Notes under the pieces: generated by a model
What the model saw: only the letters and a program-made list of their open reading frames with translations
Databases searched by the model: none
What the model was told of the DNA's origin: nothing
Assembly: GCA_916700875.1 (NCBI GenBank)
Contig: CAKAKS010000034.1
Coordinates: forward strand, 17,451,718 to 17,515,717
Source: Sebastes aleutianus
Taxonomy: Eukaryota > Chordata > Actinopteri > Perciformes > Sebastidae
Reading direction: 5' to 3'
Length of the DNA: 64,000 nt
Made by a program: the position numbers and the translations under genes
Part shown: positions 49,646 to 61,899 of the stretch, piece after piece
Layout: every line of letters starts with the position of its first letter
Numbering within the stretch: position 1 is the first letter of the stretch

Positions 49646-52600
49646 GTATCTCAACTTATCAGCGGAACCACAGAATAGTCGGTTATGGAGTTACGTACAA
49701 GTCAGATGTGACAACTTAAAGCCCTCTCAAACGGCTCCTGTCTTGGGTCAATGCTAAAATGAATATATATGCTGAACATTACAGACTGTGTGCGCCAAAT
49801 TTAACTCCCAGTGCTCTTATTTTGTTAGACTTCCTCGACATTTCTAGACAAACTGACCCAAAAATCTCGTCCTGCCCCAGAACGACGCCTCAAATGACGC
49901 CAATGCGGTGACATCATCACCCAGCTTTTCTTTAAATAGTTTCAGACCCAGATTATTTTTTCCTGTCCTGCCAACCTGCATGCTACTTCATATGTGAGTG
50001 TACATACACAATCTTATGAGCACAATTACTCAATGAAAGCTAATACCAAAGGCTTTATACTCACACTACAGGTGATCCATTAGAGGAGATGTCTGATTAG
50101 ATCTTTGGAGGACCTTGCTGCATAGATTTGCATATTACAGTAACGGGGGGGGGGGGGGGATCAGGCGGGAGATAGGGCACAGATGGGGCGGCTCGAGTGC
50201 TTCTTCTTTGCAATTGTGAAGATCAACAACAATCATTTTAATAAATAAAAATGTATTAAAGGCCACCGTATCTCATTTAAACGCTTTGGATTTGCTGTTG
50301 GTTGGGTGAAAATACTCATTCATGATACAACAAAGGGGGTTGTAGAGATGTCCTATTAAATTAGCATATAAGCATGACTGTCAGCTTGACCTACCTGAAA
50401 CAGAAAGAAAATGAGGACACAAGCAAGCAGCCCGAGGTTTTTACAGTCAGTGATGGAAGAAGGTTTTAGATCATTTACTTATGTAAAAGAACCAATACAT
50501 TAGTGTAAAAATACTCCATTACAGGTAAAAGTGCTTCATTAAAGTCCTTCTTAAGTAAAAGATGCAATAATGCGTCATCAGTGGCATTTTAATGTTGTAG
50601 CCAGTTGAGGTGAAGCTACTACTTTATAAACAGTTAGGTATTTTTCTGTCCAACCTAGGGGTCAGGTCCATAGGCTGTATATAGGAAGTGGACATAGTCA
50701 CAGTGACGTCACCCATTGGTTTGTGGACTGCCATTTTTAAGCCTTGAAATTGTCATTTTGGCCTTCGCCATCTTGTTTTTTTGCAACCAGAAGTGACACG
50801 AGAAGTTGGAGCTAAGTACAACCGAACACTGAATAAGACATTTTTAGGCGATGTACATGTTACAATTGACTTTCATGAACTGAAAACACACTGTGAAAGA
50901 GTTGAAGTTGTAAGAGGAAAAAGCGGACAACTCGCAGACCCGACACCGCCGTGGTAGCGACCTGCCAATCACAAGGTAGCCACGCCCTAAAGCATACCCT
51001 GCTTTATGGTCTATTTGACTCTGAATGGGACCATAATTTACTAAATGAACATCATGCTGTATTGAAGAAGACTTGAAACTAGCGATTGAGACCATAAACT
51101 CATGTTTACAATGTTTACTGAGGTAATAAATCAAGTGAGAAGTAGGCTCATTGTCTCATAGACTTCTATACAATCAGACTTCTTATTGCAACCAGAGGAG
51201 TCGCCCCCTGCTGGCTATTAGAAATAATACAAGTTTAAGGCACTTCAGCATTGGCTTCACTTTTCAGACCCTAGAGGTTGAACACTGGTCAGGCCCCGCC
51301 AAAAAGCCACAAGATAAATGTGAGGGGTCATGAGATGTATGTTATGGTATGTAGTGGAGAGAATAAGGTAGGAAACAAGGTCCTGCTTTGTAGTAATTTT
51401 TTTTACTTTTCTCTAATATTTCATTTGTTGTGAAATAATATATAATTTAACCTGTTTGGGCATTGAACAGCAGTAACTAGCTGTCCAAACCAGTCTCACG
51501 TGAGGTGTATAAATAGCACGGACATTCCTGGTGTTATGAGGACGGATTTTAGCCTTTTCGCGTGTCATTTGTACTCCACACAAAAAAACCACGATAACGT
51601 CCGCAGTTAGGTTGAGGCAACAAAACCACTTACGGTAGTTAGGTTTAGGAAAAACATATTTGGGCTTAAAATAAGTACGTAAACTAAATAAAATATGTAC
51701 GGAAACAATGTGACATCAGTACGGAAAACACGTCACAAACATCACTAACGTAATTTACAAAACCAAAACACCGGTCTCAAACACCACCTCCTCTCCCACC
51801 CACCTTAAACTTTCTTTCTCCCTTTTTATTCTACGTCACTAGCTCTGAGCGTAACATATTTACCCGGATGCGTTTACACTGACTCTGTACGGACTACATT
51901 CCGTACAAATTACACGCCAAAAGCAAGAAAGTTGTCGTATCGCACACTAAATGCCTTTCGCATTATCGTGACATGCCTTTTTTGTGCAAACGGGCTGAGC
52001 TGTCAGATAAACATAGTAAAGTAAAAAGTACAATATAAGTAAAAAATAGTAAAAGTTTAAAGTAGCATGAAATAGAAATACTCCCGTGAAATACAAAAAC
52101 CTCAAAACTGTATTCAAGTTTAATACTGGTACTTACTTACAATAGTAAATGTACTTTGTTACGTTTCCACACTGACAGTCACAGTTCTGAAGTATCAGTT
52201 TTAGCTATTTAGAGGATTTTACTTCCTGCACAGAAATGTGTTAGTAGCGTTTGTGTCTGTTTGGTATTTTTTTCAGATGCAGTGATCCATAAACACATGT
52301 AGTGATCACTGAGGCCACAAAATAGTGAGTCAGTGACCTTGAAGTGAAAAAGCTCCAATGTTGGTGAGCACAAAGAACGTTATTGCATGTTCCTGCTGCT
52401 GTTTCCCGACAATCAAACAATGTTTGTTCATAAAAAGCTGAATGAAAACACAATCCGCTGTGATACACCTGCTTAGGGAGAAATGAAGAGAAGGGAGAAC
52501 AGAGAGAGACATAAAAGCCAGCAAGAGTCAGCTGAGAGTCTGCAGAAGAAAGGCGAGAGAGAAAAAGAGTGTGTGAACAGTACAGTCATTGTGGTGATGA

Positions 52601-52775
52601 TCCAGTCGGGGGTGAGGGACACAACGGGATGTCATCAGGAGCACACACACACACACGATCACACACAAACATACATACACGTGAACACACATCCTGCACG
52701 TATAAAAATAACGGGTCTGTGATGTTAGGTTTTCTACACAGATGGGATCAACATAAATGAAACCCTGAGAAGGAG

Positions 52776-52778
<3 letters not shown>
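49646..52778. other. unit-specific spacer between chemokine copies 2 and 3
   Basis: No X, Y, SINE or Tc1 sequence is found, so this spacer is unlike the other inter-gene spacers. It has a G-run at about 50146-50160, a dispersed repeat at about 50670-51290 (reverse of that at 1140-1665), AT-rich sequence and short (CA)n near 52645-52690. No host gene is recognised; frames such as that at 52483 are short and of low complexity. Confidence 0.65.
50670..51290 (-). repeat. dispersed repeat, inverted relative to that at 1140
   Basis: Words such as GGTTTGTGGACTGCC, CCAGAAGTGACACGAG, GGTCTATTTGACTCTGAATG and CAGAGGAGTCGCCCCCTGC match the reverse complement of 1140-1665. Two copies 50 kb apart with moderate divergence indicate an old interspersed repeat, probably a MITE. 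Confidence 0.65.
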
Positions 52779-52838
<60 letters not shown>

Positions 52839-52986
52839 GTGTGTGTGTGTATGTGCAGAAGCAAGAAAACAGGCAGGACAGAGAAAGAAAGGTTCACACA
52901 GTCAAATGAGCAAGAATATTTTTGGCAACAAAAAAGTGTTACAGCATGTGCCAAGACCAACACCTGTCACACACACACGCGCACAT

Positions 52987-53031
<45 letters not shown>
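52779..53031. repeat. paired (TG)n and (CA)n tracts upstream of chemokine copy 3
   Basis: (TG)n runs from about 52779 to 52852 and (CA)n from about 52988 to 53030, complementary tracts about 130 bases apart that could pair as a long hairpin. The second tract abuts the TATA-like element, and homology with the other promoters stops inside it. Confidence 0.8.
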
Positions 53032-53033
<2 letters not shown>

Positions 53034-53041
53034 AATAAAAG
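53032..53041 (+). promoter_or_regulatory. TATA-like element of chemokine copy 3
   Basis: ATAATAAAAG ends 80 bases before the start codon, as in the other copies. Everything upstream of the (CA)n tract differs from copies 1, 2 and 4, so distal control elements were replaced. Confidence 0.5.
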
Positions 53042-53121
53042 TGAGGGGCTACGAGTGAAGCGGACAGAAAGAAGACAACCAGATAGACGGCAAGCCAGAC
53101 AGACAACAAAAGCCGATCAAG

Positions 53122-54449
53122 ATGATGATGATGATGAAGAGCCCCATCATTCTGGTGATCTCCACCTTGCTTTTCTCATCTCTTGCTGTCCGGGCCGATC
53201 AAGGTAAGCGGTCTACATGAACTTTTTTTTCTTAAAAAGTCAAATCTATCCATATAGGTAACTGTAATAATGTCTTAATATATCTCTTATAGACCAATTA
53301 AATGTTATGTTATTTGATAACAGATCAAAAATAATCAGTGATACCGTTCCATAATTTAAAAAGAGATTAAAATAAACAATTGGTCATTACAATAAAGGCT
53401 GAGTCAGCCTAATAAGGTTTACACCGTCTCATTTCTGAGTGTTGGGAGAGGAAAGGTTTCACAAATGAGATCATTATGAACAGTCACTGATTTAGAAACA
53501 TAAAGCAGATAAGGAGATTTATGTATTTTCTATATATACAGTGCTAAGTTAATAGCATTTACATGATTTAAAGTTTTTTGTTACTTAGCAAAATGTTGAA
53601 TATCAGAATCAAACCACAGCCTCCTTCAGCAGATTACAGCTGCATTGTTCTCTAAAGGGTTAAAAGTGTAATGGGATAATGCGTAAAAAAGAGTATTTCA
53701 TGTCGATGTAATGGTTTTGTGTTGAATACCACTTACAACCACCTTACACTAAACAATTGAGATCACGGGAGCGCGCCACAACTCTAGCAAGACTCTCGTG
53801 ATTTTATTCCGACATTGGAAATATGTCTGCGACAGTGAAATCGCTTGAAGCGTGGTTTGGTGTAATATAAGGTCAGCATTGGTCTCGCTACAGTATATGT
53901 TCATGACATTTGTGTTTCTCTCTTGGTTTTCCCAGGCTTTGCTTCAGATAAGTGCTGTGAGACGTTTCTTTCCCATAGGCTGCGTACGAACAGCGTGATG
54001 AGCTACAAGTACACAGGCAGTAGCTGTTCCATGGAGGGTGTCATGTGAGTGTCGTATCTCCTGTTATTAAACTTCAACCTTAAAAGCTCAGAATCAATTT
54101 CATTGGCCTTGTTTTTTTTAAATATACAAAAGAAAATGGACTTTTAGTAGCTTTCAATATATTCATACACAGTGCCGAGAACAAATACACACGAAGATTC
54201 ACGTGCAGATACAGGAATTTAAGCAAATGTACAGGCATGCAAGTATTAATATAGATTTACATATAAACAACAAATGGATTACTAAACACCACACTACCTG
54301 TTGAAAAAAAGTTGACACTGAAAATGGCATCAACAATCTGTCTCTGTTTTAGCTTCAAGATGATCAACGGTAATGAAATCTGTGCCGACCCGTCTGAGCT
54401 GTGGGTGAGGAAGCTCATCGAGGCCAAAGAGAGGCTCCAAACTAACTGA
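53122..54449 (+). CDS. CC chemokine, array copy 3
   Basis: Three exons: 53122-53203, 53936-54044, 54353-54449 (stop TGA 54447-54449), 95 residues. The signal peptide matches the others but ends AVRADQ instead of AVQAYQ, which changes the predicted cleavage region and mature N-terminus (DQGFASDKCC). The N-loop is ETFLSH, the third-Cys strand SYKYTGSSC and the 40s loop MINGN. It ends KERLQTN, like copy 1. All four cysteines and splice sites are intact. By exon 2 it groups with copy 2, but by its exon 3 end with copy 1. Confidence 0.93.
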
Positions 54450-54726
54450 CTGACCCAGTGTTTATTCTAACACCTCACTGAGCCGAGATCATGTGGTGAT
54501 TTATCTTCATAGCTTCCTCTCTATTAGCTTTAAAATAAATGGGAAAAAAATATTTTTTTATCACCTGTTCTTTTGCCTGTTTTAATGTGGTTTCAAGTGA
54601 TGTATTGAAATATTATTTTCTGATATAACCATTATTAAAAATTCATATATTATTAGATTTGTTTTCCCTTTGTTTTAATTCACCATTTAAGACTAACTTT
54701 GATCAGAAAGAATTCAATTCATACTT

Positions 54727-55495
54727 GGGCTGTCTAAGTTAACGCGATAATAACGTGTTAAAGCAAATTTGTTTTAACGTCTCTAATCTTAAGGCATAAA
54801 CGCAACTTGCGATTTTACGATGTAAAGTATTGTATTGTTGAGTGGGCTCTATTTTAAAGCTAGAGTGGACATACTGGCATCATATGAAATTATAAAACCT
54901 AAGGAATCCATCGGTACCAACCATGTCATACTAGCTTGTCGCGAAGGAGGCTAAATAATGCTCCAAAGTTATGCTAAATTTTGGCAAGGAAAAACTGGCA
55001 TGGCGATTTTCAAAGGGGTCCCTTGACCTCTGACCTCAATATATGTGAATGTATATGGGTTCTATGGGTACCCAGGAGTCTCCCCTTTACAGACATGCCC
55101 ACTTTATGATAATCACATGCAGTTTGGGGCAAGTCATAGTCAAGTCAGCACACTGACAGCTGTTGTTGCCTGTTGGGCTTCAGTTTGCAGTGTTGGGATT
55201 TGAGCATATTTTTTTTAATGCTAAATGCAGTACCTGTGAGGGTTTCTGGACAATATTTGTAATTGTTTTATGTTGTTGATTGATTTCAAATAATAAATAT
55301 ACACATTTGCATAAAGCAAGCATATTTTCCCACTACTTTGTTGATAAGAGTATTAAATACTTGGCAAATCTCCCTTTAACGTACATTTTGGACAAAAAAA
55401 AAATAGTGTGATTAATTTGCAATTAATCGCGATAAACTATGAACAATCATGCGATTCTTCGCAATTAAATATATTAATCGATTGACAGCTCTAAT
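54727..55495 (+). mobile_element. AGGGCTGTC-family MITE after chemokine copy 3
   Basis: It starts GGGCTGTCTAAGTTAACGCG and ends ATTGACAGCTCTAA with an uninterrupted interior. It serves as the empty-site reference for the nested element at 47530. Confidence 0.75.
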
Positions 55496-55504
55496 ACATA
55501 CTGT

Positions 55505-56278
55505 ACACAATCTATATTGTGGGGATATTATGAAAAACTCCCTTTTTCAGTGCTTGTGCACATACATTTGGGTATCTGGAGTGCCTACCAACCCACCAAC
55601 TGTGAAATAAGACAACTCAGACAGTATTTTGTGGGCAGCCTAGATCAGAAAACATGTCATTCAACATATTTGGCTGCCCTTCCTATATACATGCAGGCTC
55701 GTTAGAATATATCGCCCACTGCTTGAGAACTACCAATGTGTACCATATTTTTTTTGCAAACCAATCAGAGCAGAGTGGGCTTTTTCAGGAGGGGGGCTTA
55801 AAGAGACAGGCGCTAAAACAGAGTTTCAGACAGAGGGTGAACACAGGTATATTCAGACAGACAGTATGAGAAAAATAAAGTTTTTTGCACATCTAAGCAT
55901 GTAAACATGTTCTGGTAGAAACCCAGAATACAAGTATGAACCTGAAAATGTCCCCATTAAACAATAGTGACACATCAGAGTTGATGTGGTTTCTGGCAGA
56001 GAAAGACACCAGAAATTCAGACCTGCACCACAAAGGCTTGATAGTCAGGCACAAACAATCACATTTAACTCTTTAGATCATCTTTACTTTAGTATGCGAT
56101 GTACCTCTGTGGCCAGCAGATGTCACTCTTCTCTCTTTTTCACATTCATTAAGTGTAAATGCTTCATATTAAAGACAGGTTTTTATTGCTCTATGTCGAC
56201 TGCAGCAAAATGAGGAATTGTTTAATCTAATCTTTAATTGCACTCTAAAGAATAGCAGCTCAGTGAGATGGTGTTTGT
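55505..56278 (+). repeat. duplicated block W, third copy
   Basis: It matches 35500-36270 and 48885-49645 and leads directly into block X. Confidence 0.75.
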
Positions 56279-56281
56279 CTG

Positions 56282-57505
56282 ATGAATTTTAGATAAAATG
56301 TCAAGATCAGGGTTTTTTTCATTGTTGATTTCTTTGTCAAAACCAGAAACAACTAAGATATAGTACATTCTCATGAAGCCATTTCTCTTCTTGACATTAT
56401 CATAAGTCCTGTGACAGTCACTCTTTACTGCACTGGTCAAATTTATGTTGATTTCCATCCATTTCCGTACTGTTCCTTTTAAGTCAGTCAATTAATACAT
56501 TTATGAAAAGTATTTTGAAATCCCTTCTCTTTAGTTCATGTTAAATGTCCTGTATATGTGCGCCTGTATGTCTACGTGTGCATGCATGTGAGTGGAAGTG
56601 CGTGTGCCTGACATGCAGGAACAGGAGTTTTCATCATTGTTATGTAAGAGTTGTCCAAATGAGGAATTCTCTGATACGTTATCAAGGAACATTATGTTTT
56701 TTAGGGAGAGCAGGCACCAGACGGACTCATTTATTCAGGCGTGGACGGTAACCAGTTATTCTCACTGGTTATTATGAGAACAGTGAGTTCAAGGTCCCAT
56801 TTTGAGTAAATCTTAAAAATCAATATTCTACTATTCTACACATAGAGGGGCACTTTACTGATTTTACACATCAAGTTCAGTTTACACATTTTTAACAGCA
56901 AGCCTTTGGAGTCGTAGCATTTAAAACATGGATGTTTATTGCATGCACGGATGGTCTAATGCTGCATTTCATTTACCTCGGGAACTGGAAGTCGAAGCTG
57001 GGAATGACGTCACACCCAAATCCAGTACAACAAGTCGGAAAACTTAAGAGTTTCCTCCAGCCAGGTTAGCAATACCAGTTGATAACGACTCATATTTTGT
57101 GCATACAAACACCATAGCAACATGCCTACAGGTAGAAGTTGGACAGTACTGTGCGTACGACTGATTTAATGAGACACAAATAAGACAGAAGTGCTAATAA
57201 ACAGTATATTACTACAGTTTTTTTACGGTTGATGCACTGAGCAGCCATCTTGGATTTTGAGGTTTGGGTTGGCGAGGTTCGTCCGATTTTCTGAGTCGGA
57301 AATCTGACTTCAGGGGACGTTCCAGTTGAAATTTCCAACTGGGTACTCGGAAATTCTGACTTCTCAGTTCAAATGGAATGTAGCATAATGAAAGATTCTA
57401 TCAAGTTGCATCATGGGAAGTGTTGTATCCAGTGTTTTTGGAACTACTGCAGGTATATAGAGGTAATCAGTTTCGTCACTTGTTTCATTCATCCTGCCAC
57501 ATGTG
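56282..57505 (+). repeat. duplicated block X, third copy
   Basis: It aligns end to end with 24350-25620 and with the two halves of the LINE-split copy. It preserves the LINE empty site, GCAGGTATATAGAGGTAATC, at about 57451-57470. Confidence 0.85.
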
Positions 57506-60360
57506 TTTAACCAAATAAATGAAAGAAAGATGACACAAACATAACCAAAAATGAATACATTTCAAAAACGCGCAAAGGTTTACACAGAACAGAGGAGAGT
57601 GCATGATCGGGAGAGAGAGGCTGCGCCAGTGAGGAACAAAAAGGACTGCTTTCATCTGCAATATCCAACGCTCTTACCGTGTTACCAAAATAGTAATGAT
57701 CATGCACTCGCACAAATGCGACTAGGTAAAAATTTAACTCGCACACTCCCAAAAAACGATTGCACATGCGACCATTATGGTCGCAGTCTAGAGCTCAGTT
57801 GGTTGCGATCTGCAACCACACCACTAGATGCGCCAAATCCTCCACACTGTACCTTTAAATCAACAGCTTGGGATATGGACTTTAACATTTTGGGTAAAAG
57901 ACTTATTTGCTTTTTGGCAGAGAGTTCACAGATAAGTAGATTGATACCGCTCTCATATGCAAGCTAAATATAAAGGTTACAGCCAGCAGCCGGTTAGCTT
58001 AGCTTAGCATAAAGACTGGAAACAGGGACACAGATAGCCTGGCTCTGAGAGATTTGTCTGCGTGGTCATTATGTGGCACAAAATGACATTTTACATCACC
58101 TGCTCCAGAGTAGGTAAAACTCCAGGTAAGTGTCAAACTCACTGGTGATCAATTTCACCACTAGAGTGATTTAAATATTCCAAAAATTTAAGCTAATTTC
58201 TTTAGCCAACTAGTTATGTTCTCTGATGAATCTGGAAAGAGTTTTGCTGAGGTCACAAAAATTAGAAAAAAATTGGCAAATCAAGAAGCTAAGATGAGCA
58301 AATTTGCTGTGAGCCTCGATCTGTCGTGCAGGAAAATAATGCCCTCCTCCCCACCGCACCACCCCACGTTGAAAAGACAGACTTTCCATTTCACACTTTC
58401 TGTGGCAAAGACAATGAACTACGCTTCTCAGGATCCTTGAGTCATGCAGCCATTGGCTGTGGACCCAGCTCAGTAGCCATTGGCTACTGTAGCATTCACA
58501 CATAGGTGTGAAATTCACCCAGGACAAAACCAGAGGAATCTCTTTCCTGCTCCTTCTCCTCACCTCCTGACCTGTGGAGGTGAGCTGCTGCTCTGATCTA
58601 TGGCCTGTTAGGAAACAGACATAGCAACACAAGGAACTTCTTAGACAGAAGACGCGAGAGCCTGCCTTTTTACCAACTAACTTCAAGCAACAGCCGCAAG
58701 GAAGTTAGCACCAAGCTGCTGGGAAGAAGTATTGGAGCGATCAGCTTCCTCCAATCTGCACTGGATTTGAGCACAGCAAAGACGACATCTTTTACTTGGA
58801 ACCACAACTTCAACACATGGAATTACAGACCCTTTTCTTCCATGGATCGGTAACGTACTGGGCTTACTTTAGCAGTAGCAATTGCACATGGCTGAGCAAG
58901 ACTGTTCAACTGTGATTTCTTGAATGTACTTGGTATTGACATGATTAATGTTATTCATTGAGTTTAACTGTTGTGATATTATTTGTAGTTATTTGTATTT
59001 GGGTAACTGGCTTCGCCACATCTGATGTGTTTAGTTTATGCTTCACATAGACAAGGTCTTGCATGCAAACAAACCATCTTTTCTAACCCACTGCATATCT
59101 AACACACATTAAGATCACATACATAAACTGTGAATTAGTTAAACATAAACATACAGCTTCAGATAATCTTAACCCCCACATCACACCCCTCTGTCCTTCC
59201 TGAGCACATGTGTTCCGAAGAACAAAGAGGCCATGTGGTGACATGTTGGCGGCCATCTTTGATCCCGCCATCTTTGTAGTTTTATAGTGCTCGCCCCTTT
59301 TGTCTGTAGGCAGGCATCTTGAGACAAGAAGCCATCTTCGCGCATGCACGCACGCACGCACGCTTATACACTTTGTTTGGTTTGTTTAGTTTAGTTATTT
59401 AGTTAGATTAATATTGTGTTTTAAACCTTTATTATCTTGTAAATAAATGTTTGTGGAATATACATGCTGGTCTGTTTAATGTTGTACAAGAGTGAATAAT
59501 GCCAACCTCTGCTATGTCAAGAGCTCCGATATCCTTCAACCTTTACTATCTATTTTGGTTATAGTTATTAATTTAATTATTAATCAACATTCCAAATTGA
59601 TAGTTTAGTATATTTAATGAGACTACATTAACGTTTTGGTTATTGGTCCCCGATTCCAGGGTGGTGCCCCGTTTATTATTAATGTTTATTGATAATTTTT
59701 TATTAATATTAATAATTATATTATTATTTATTAATTAATTAGCTAATAACCAAACCTGTTACTGCCAAATCCCTACATATCCCTTCCTCTGTTAGAAAAC
59801 CACAGGTTTCAGTTCGAGTCAGAGGGTGGACGCCTGCAGTAGCCAGCGTTTAAAAAAGGTTATTATTTTAGGAAAGTTACAGTTAATTTGCATATTGTGT
59901 AAAACGAAAACAGACAGAGCACATGAGGGAATGTGCCACTACCCCCCTGATAGCGTGTGATACTTTAAATTACGACCCATAGCAAATATTATATCTATCT
60001 CTTCTATTTTATCTATTGAAAATGCATAGGCTGCAATGTACTGAGCTGGCAGGTCAGACACAGATCAATCAGGCTCAATCTACAGTTTGAAATGAAGTGG
60101 ACACGTAATCACTGAACATTTAGCTCATAGTTAAACTAGCGATACTAACAAAAGTAGTGAGGTGATTCAGGATGATCTGACACCCAGGAAGATATTTCTG
60201 AACCAACTTTCATGCTGATCTTTTCTCGTGTGAATATTATTTTAACTAAATATCGACCTACTATGTGGTAAGTTATGTATGTTATGGTATGTGGTTGAGA
60301 GAATGAAACTATTTCAATAGACCACATCTTACTCTACCTGTGCGTGTCAGTGTTTTAGAA
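57506..60360 (+). repeat. block Y with probable LTR, third copy
   Basis: Y begins about 57795 and ends at GTGTCAGTGTTTTAGAA. A deletion joins TTTCACACTTTCTG directly to TGGCAAAGAC near 58402, removing about 350 bases including the LTR 5' end, so the LTR part is 58403-59777. The LTR keeps a segment around 59365-59500 with AATAAA that the copy at 42358 lacks. Confidence 0.75.
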
Positions 60361-60510
60361 CAGGTGCGTCCCTGTGGCGTACTGGTTAAGGTGCTGATCA
60401 TGAACCACACCACACCAGGTTCAAGTCCAGCTGGGTGCCCTCCCCATCTCCCTCCCTTCATTTCCCGTTTAAAATCTCTAACATGATGTTTTTCATATAA
60501 AAAGCTAACA
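60361..60510 (+). mobile_element. tRNA-derived SINE remnant, copy b
   Basis: It has the same head and tail as 44222-44372, at the same junction with block Y. The box B-like GGTTCAAGTCC is exact here. It is shared by descent through the duplication rather than inserted separately. Confidence 0.6.
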
Positions 60511-60512
60511 CA

Positions 60513-61058
60513 TACACCGATCAGCCATAACATTAAGACCACGGACAGGTGAAGTGAATAACATTGATTATCTCGTTACAATGGCACCTGGCAGTTGGTG
60601 GGATATATTAGACAGCAAGTGAACATTTTGAACTTTTAACTTTGTGTTGGTGGCAGAAAAAATGGGCAAGCGTAAGGATGTGAGCGACTTTGACAAGGGC
60701 AAAATTGTGATGGGTAGACGATCGGGTCAGAGCATCTCCAAAACTGCAGGTCTTGTGGGATGTTCCCGGTCTGCAGTGGTCAGGACCTACCAAAAGTGGT
60801 CCAAGGAAGGAAAACCGGTGAACCGGCGACAGGGTCAGACCGGAGGCTCATTGATGCACGTGTGGCGCGAAGGCTGGCCAGTGTTGACCGATCCAATAGA
60901 AGAGCTACTGGAGCTCAGACTGCTGAAAAAGTTAATGCTGGTTCCGATAGGAAGGTGTCAGAACACACAGTGCATCGCAGTTTGTTGCGTATGGGGCTGT
61001 GTAGCCGCACACCGGTCAGGGTGCCCATGCTGTCCTAATGTTATGGCTGATCGGTGTA
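60513..61058 (+). mobile_element. Tc1-like transposon remnant, copy b
   Basis: The TA-flanked inverted ends and truncated transposase match the copy at 44375. The DNA-binding helices (VSDFDKGKIVMGRRSGQSIS; VSEHTVHRSLLRMGL) survive in two frames and the DDE domain is missing. Identical damage shows the element was dead before duplication. Confidence 0.88.
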
Positions 61059-61748
61059 TATGTAATACATATATACGACATGCATTTAAGCTCTTTTAGA
61101 CCCAAAAATTATACCTATCCCCATTAATTCTGCATCCCCAACCTATAGATGAATCCGGCAACTGTTTTGTGTGTTCCGTCATCTAGCACAGCCTTTAACA
61201 TTGATTAAAACATAACTGCCGCCAATACGAGCAACTACAACGCATTCAGCTGAGTCACCAGTTAACACAGATAGCAGACAATTTGTACGTGTTCTGTTTG
61301 TAATGCTGACAGATTAATGATGTTTATTTGTGGTCATTAGGCTTCCCTAGTTCAGGGGTCAGCAACCTGCGGCTCTTTAGCCCCTCTCCAGTGGCTCCCT
61401 GTGGCTTTGACAAAATTATATAGAAATGAATAATGGTTATTTTTTTAACATTTTAACTTTAATTAATCATTGTTGTAGTCCTAAAGTCATTCTTACATTC
61501 TGCAAATGCAAAAATGTGGCCTTGGGTTTCAATGAGTTTAGTTCCTGCTACAGGATACTGTACATTTTGAAAAGAGTGACATATTTTAAATTGCTTTTTA
61601 AAATAGATCTTTTTTGGCCTTGGTTATGCATGTTACGCACCTGTTAGAGGTCGATTAAAGATAATATTAAATTTATGGTTTAAAATGGTTCATCATTTTA
61701 AACCACATGAACCAGTGACAGGGAAAGGAGCTTCAAACCACAGTGCAT

Positions 61749-61751
<3 letters not shown>
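61059..61751 (+). repeat. distal upstream sequence of chemokine copy 4
   Basis: It matches 44921-45610 upstream of copy 2, including the CAGGGGTCAGCAACCTG hAT-like end and the GGTTCATCATTTTAAACCAC stretch. No gene is seen. Confidence 0.7.
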
Positions 61752-61800
<49 letters not shown>

Positions 61801-61819
61801 ACACACAGCATAATAAAAG
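61752..61819 (+). promoter_or_regulatory. (CA)n tract and TATA-like element of chemokine copy 4
   Basis: GTGCATCTG leads straight into one (CA)n tract (about 61752-61807), then CATAATAAAAG (TATA-like 61810-61819), 80 bases before the start codon. Copies 1 and 2 have 100-200 bases between two (CA)n tracts here, so copy 4 has lost that interval. Confidence 0.5.
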
Positions 61820-61899
61820 TGAAGGGCTACGAGTGAAGCGGACAGAAAGAAGACAACCAGATAGACGTCAAGCCAGACAGACAACAAAAGCTGATCAAG

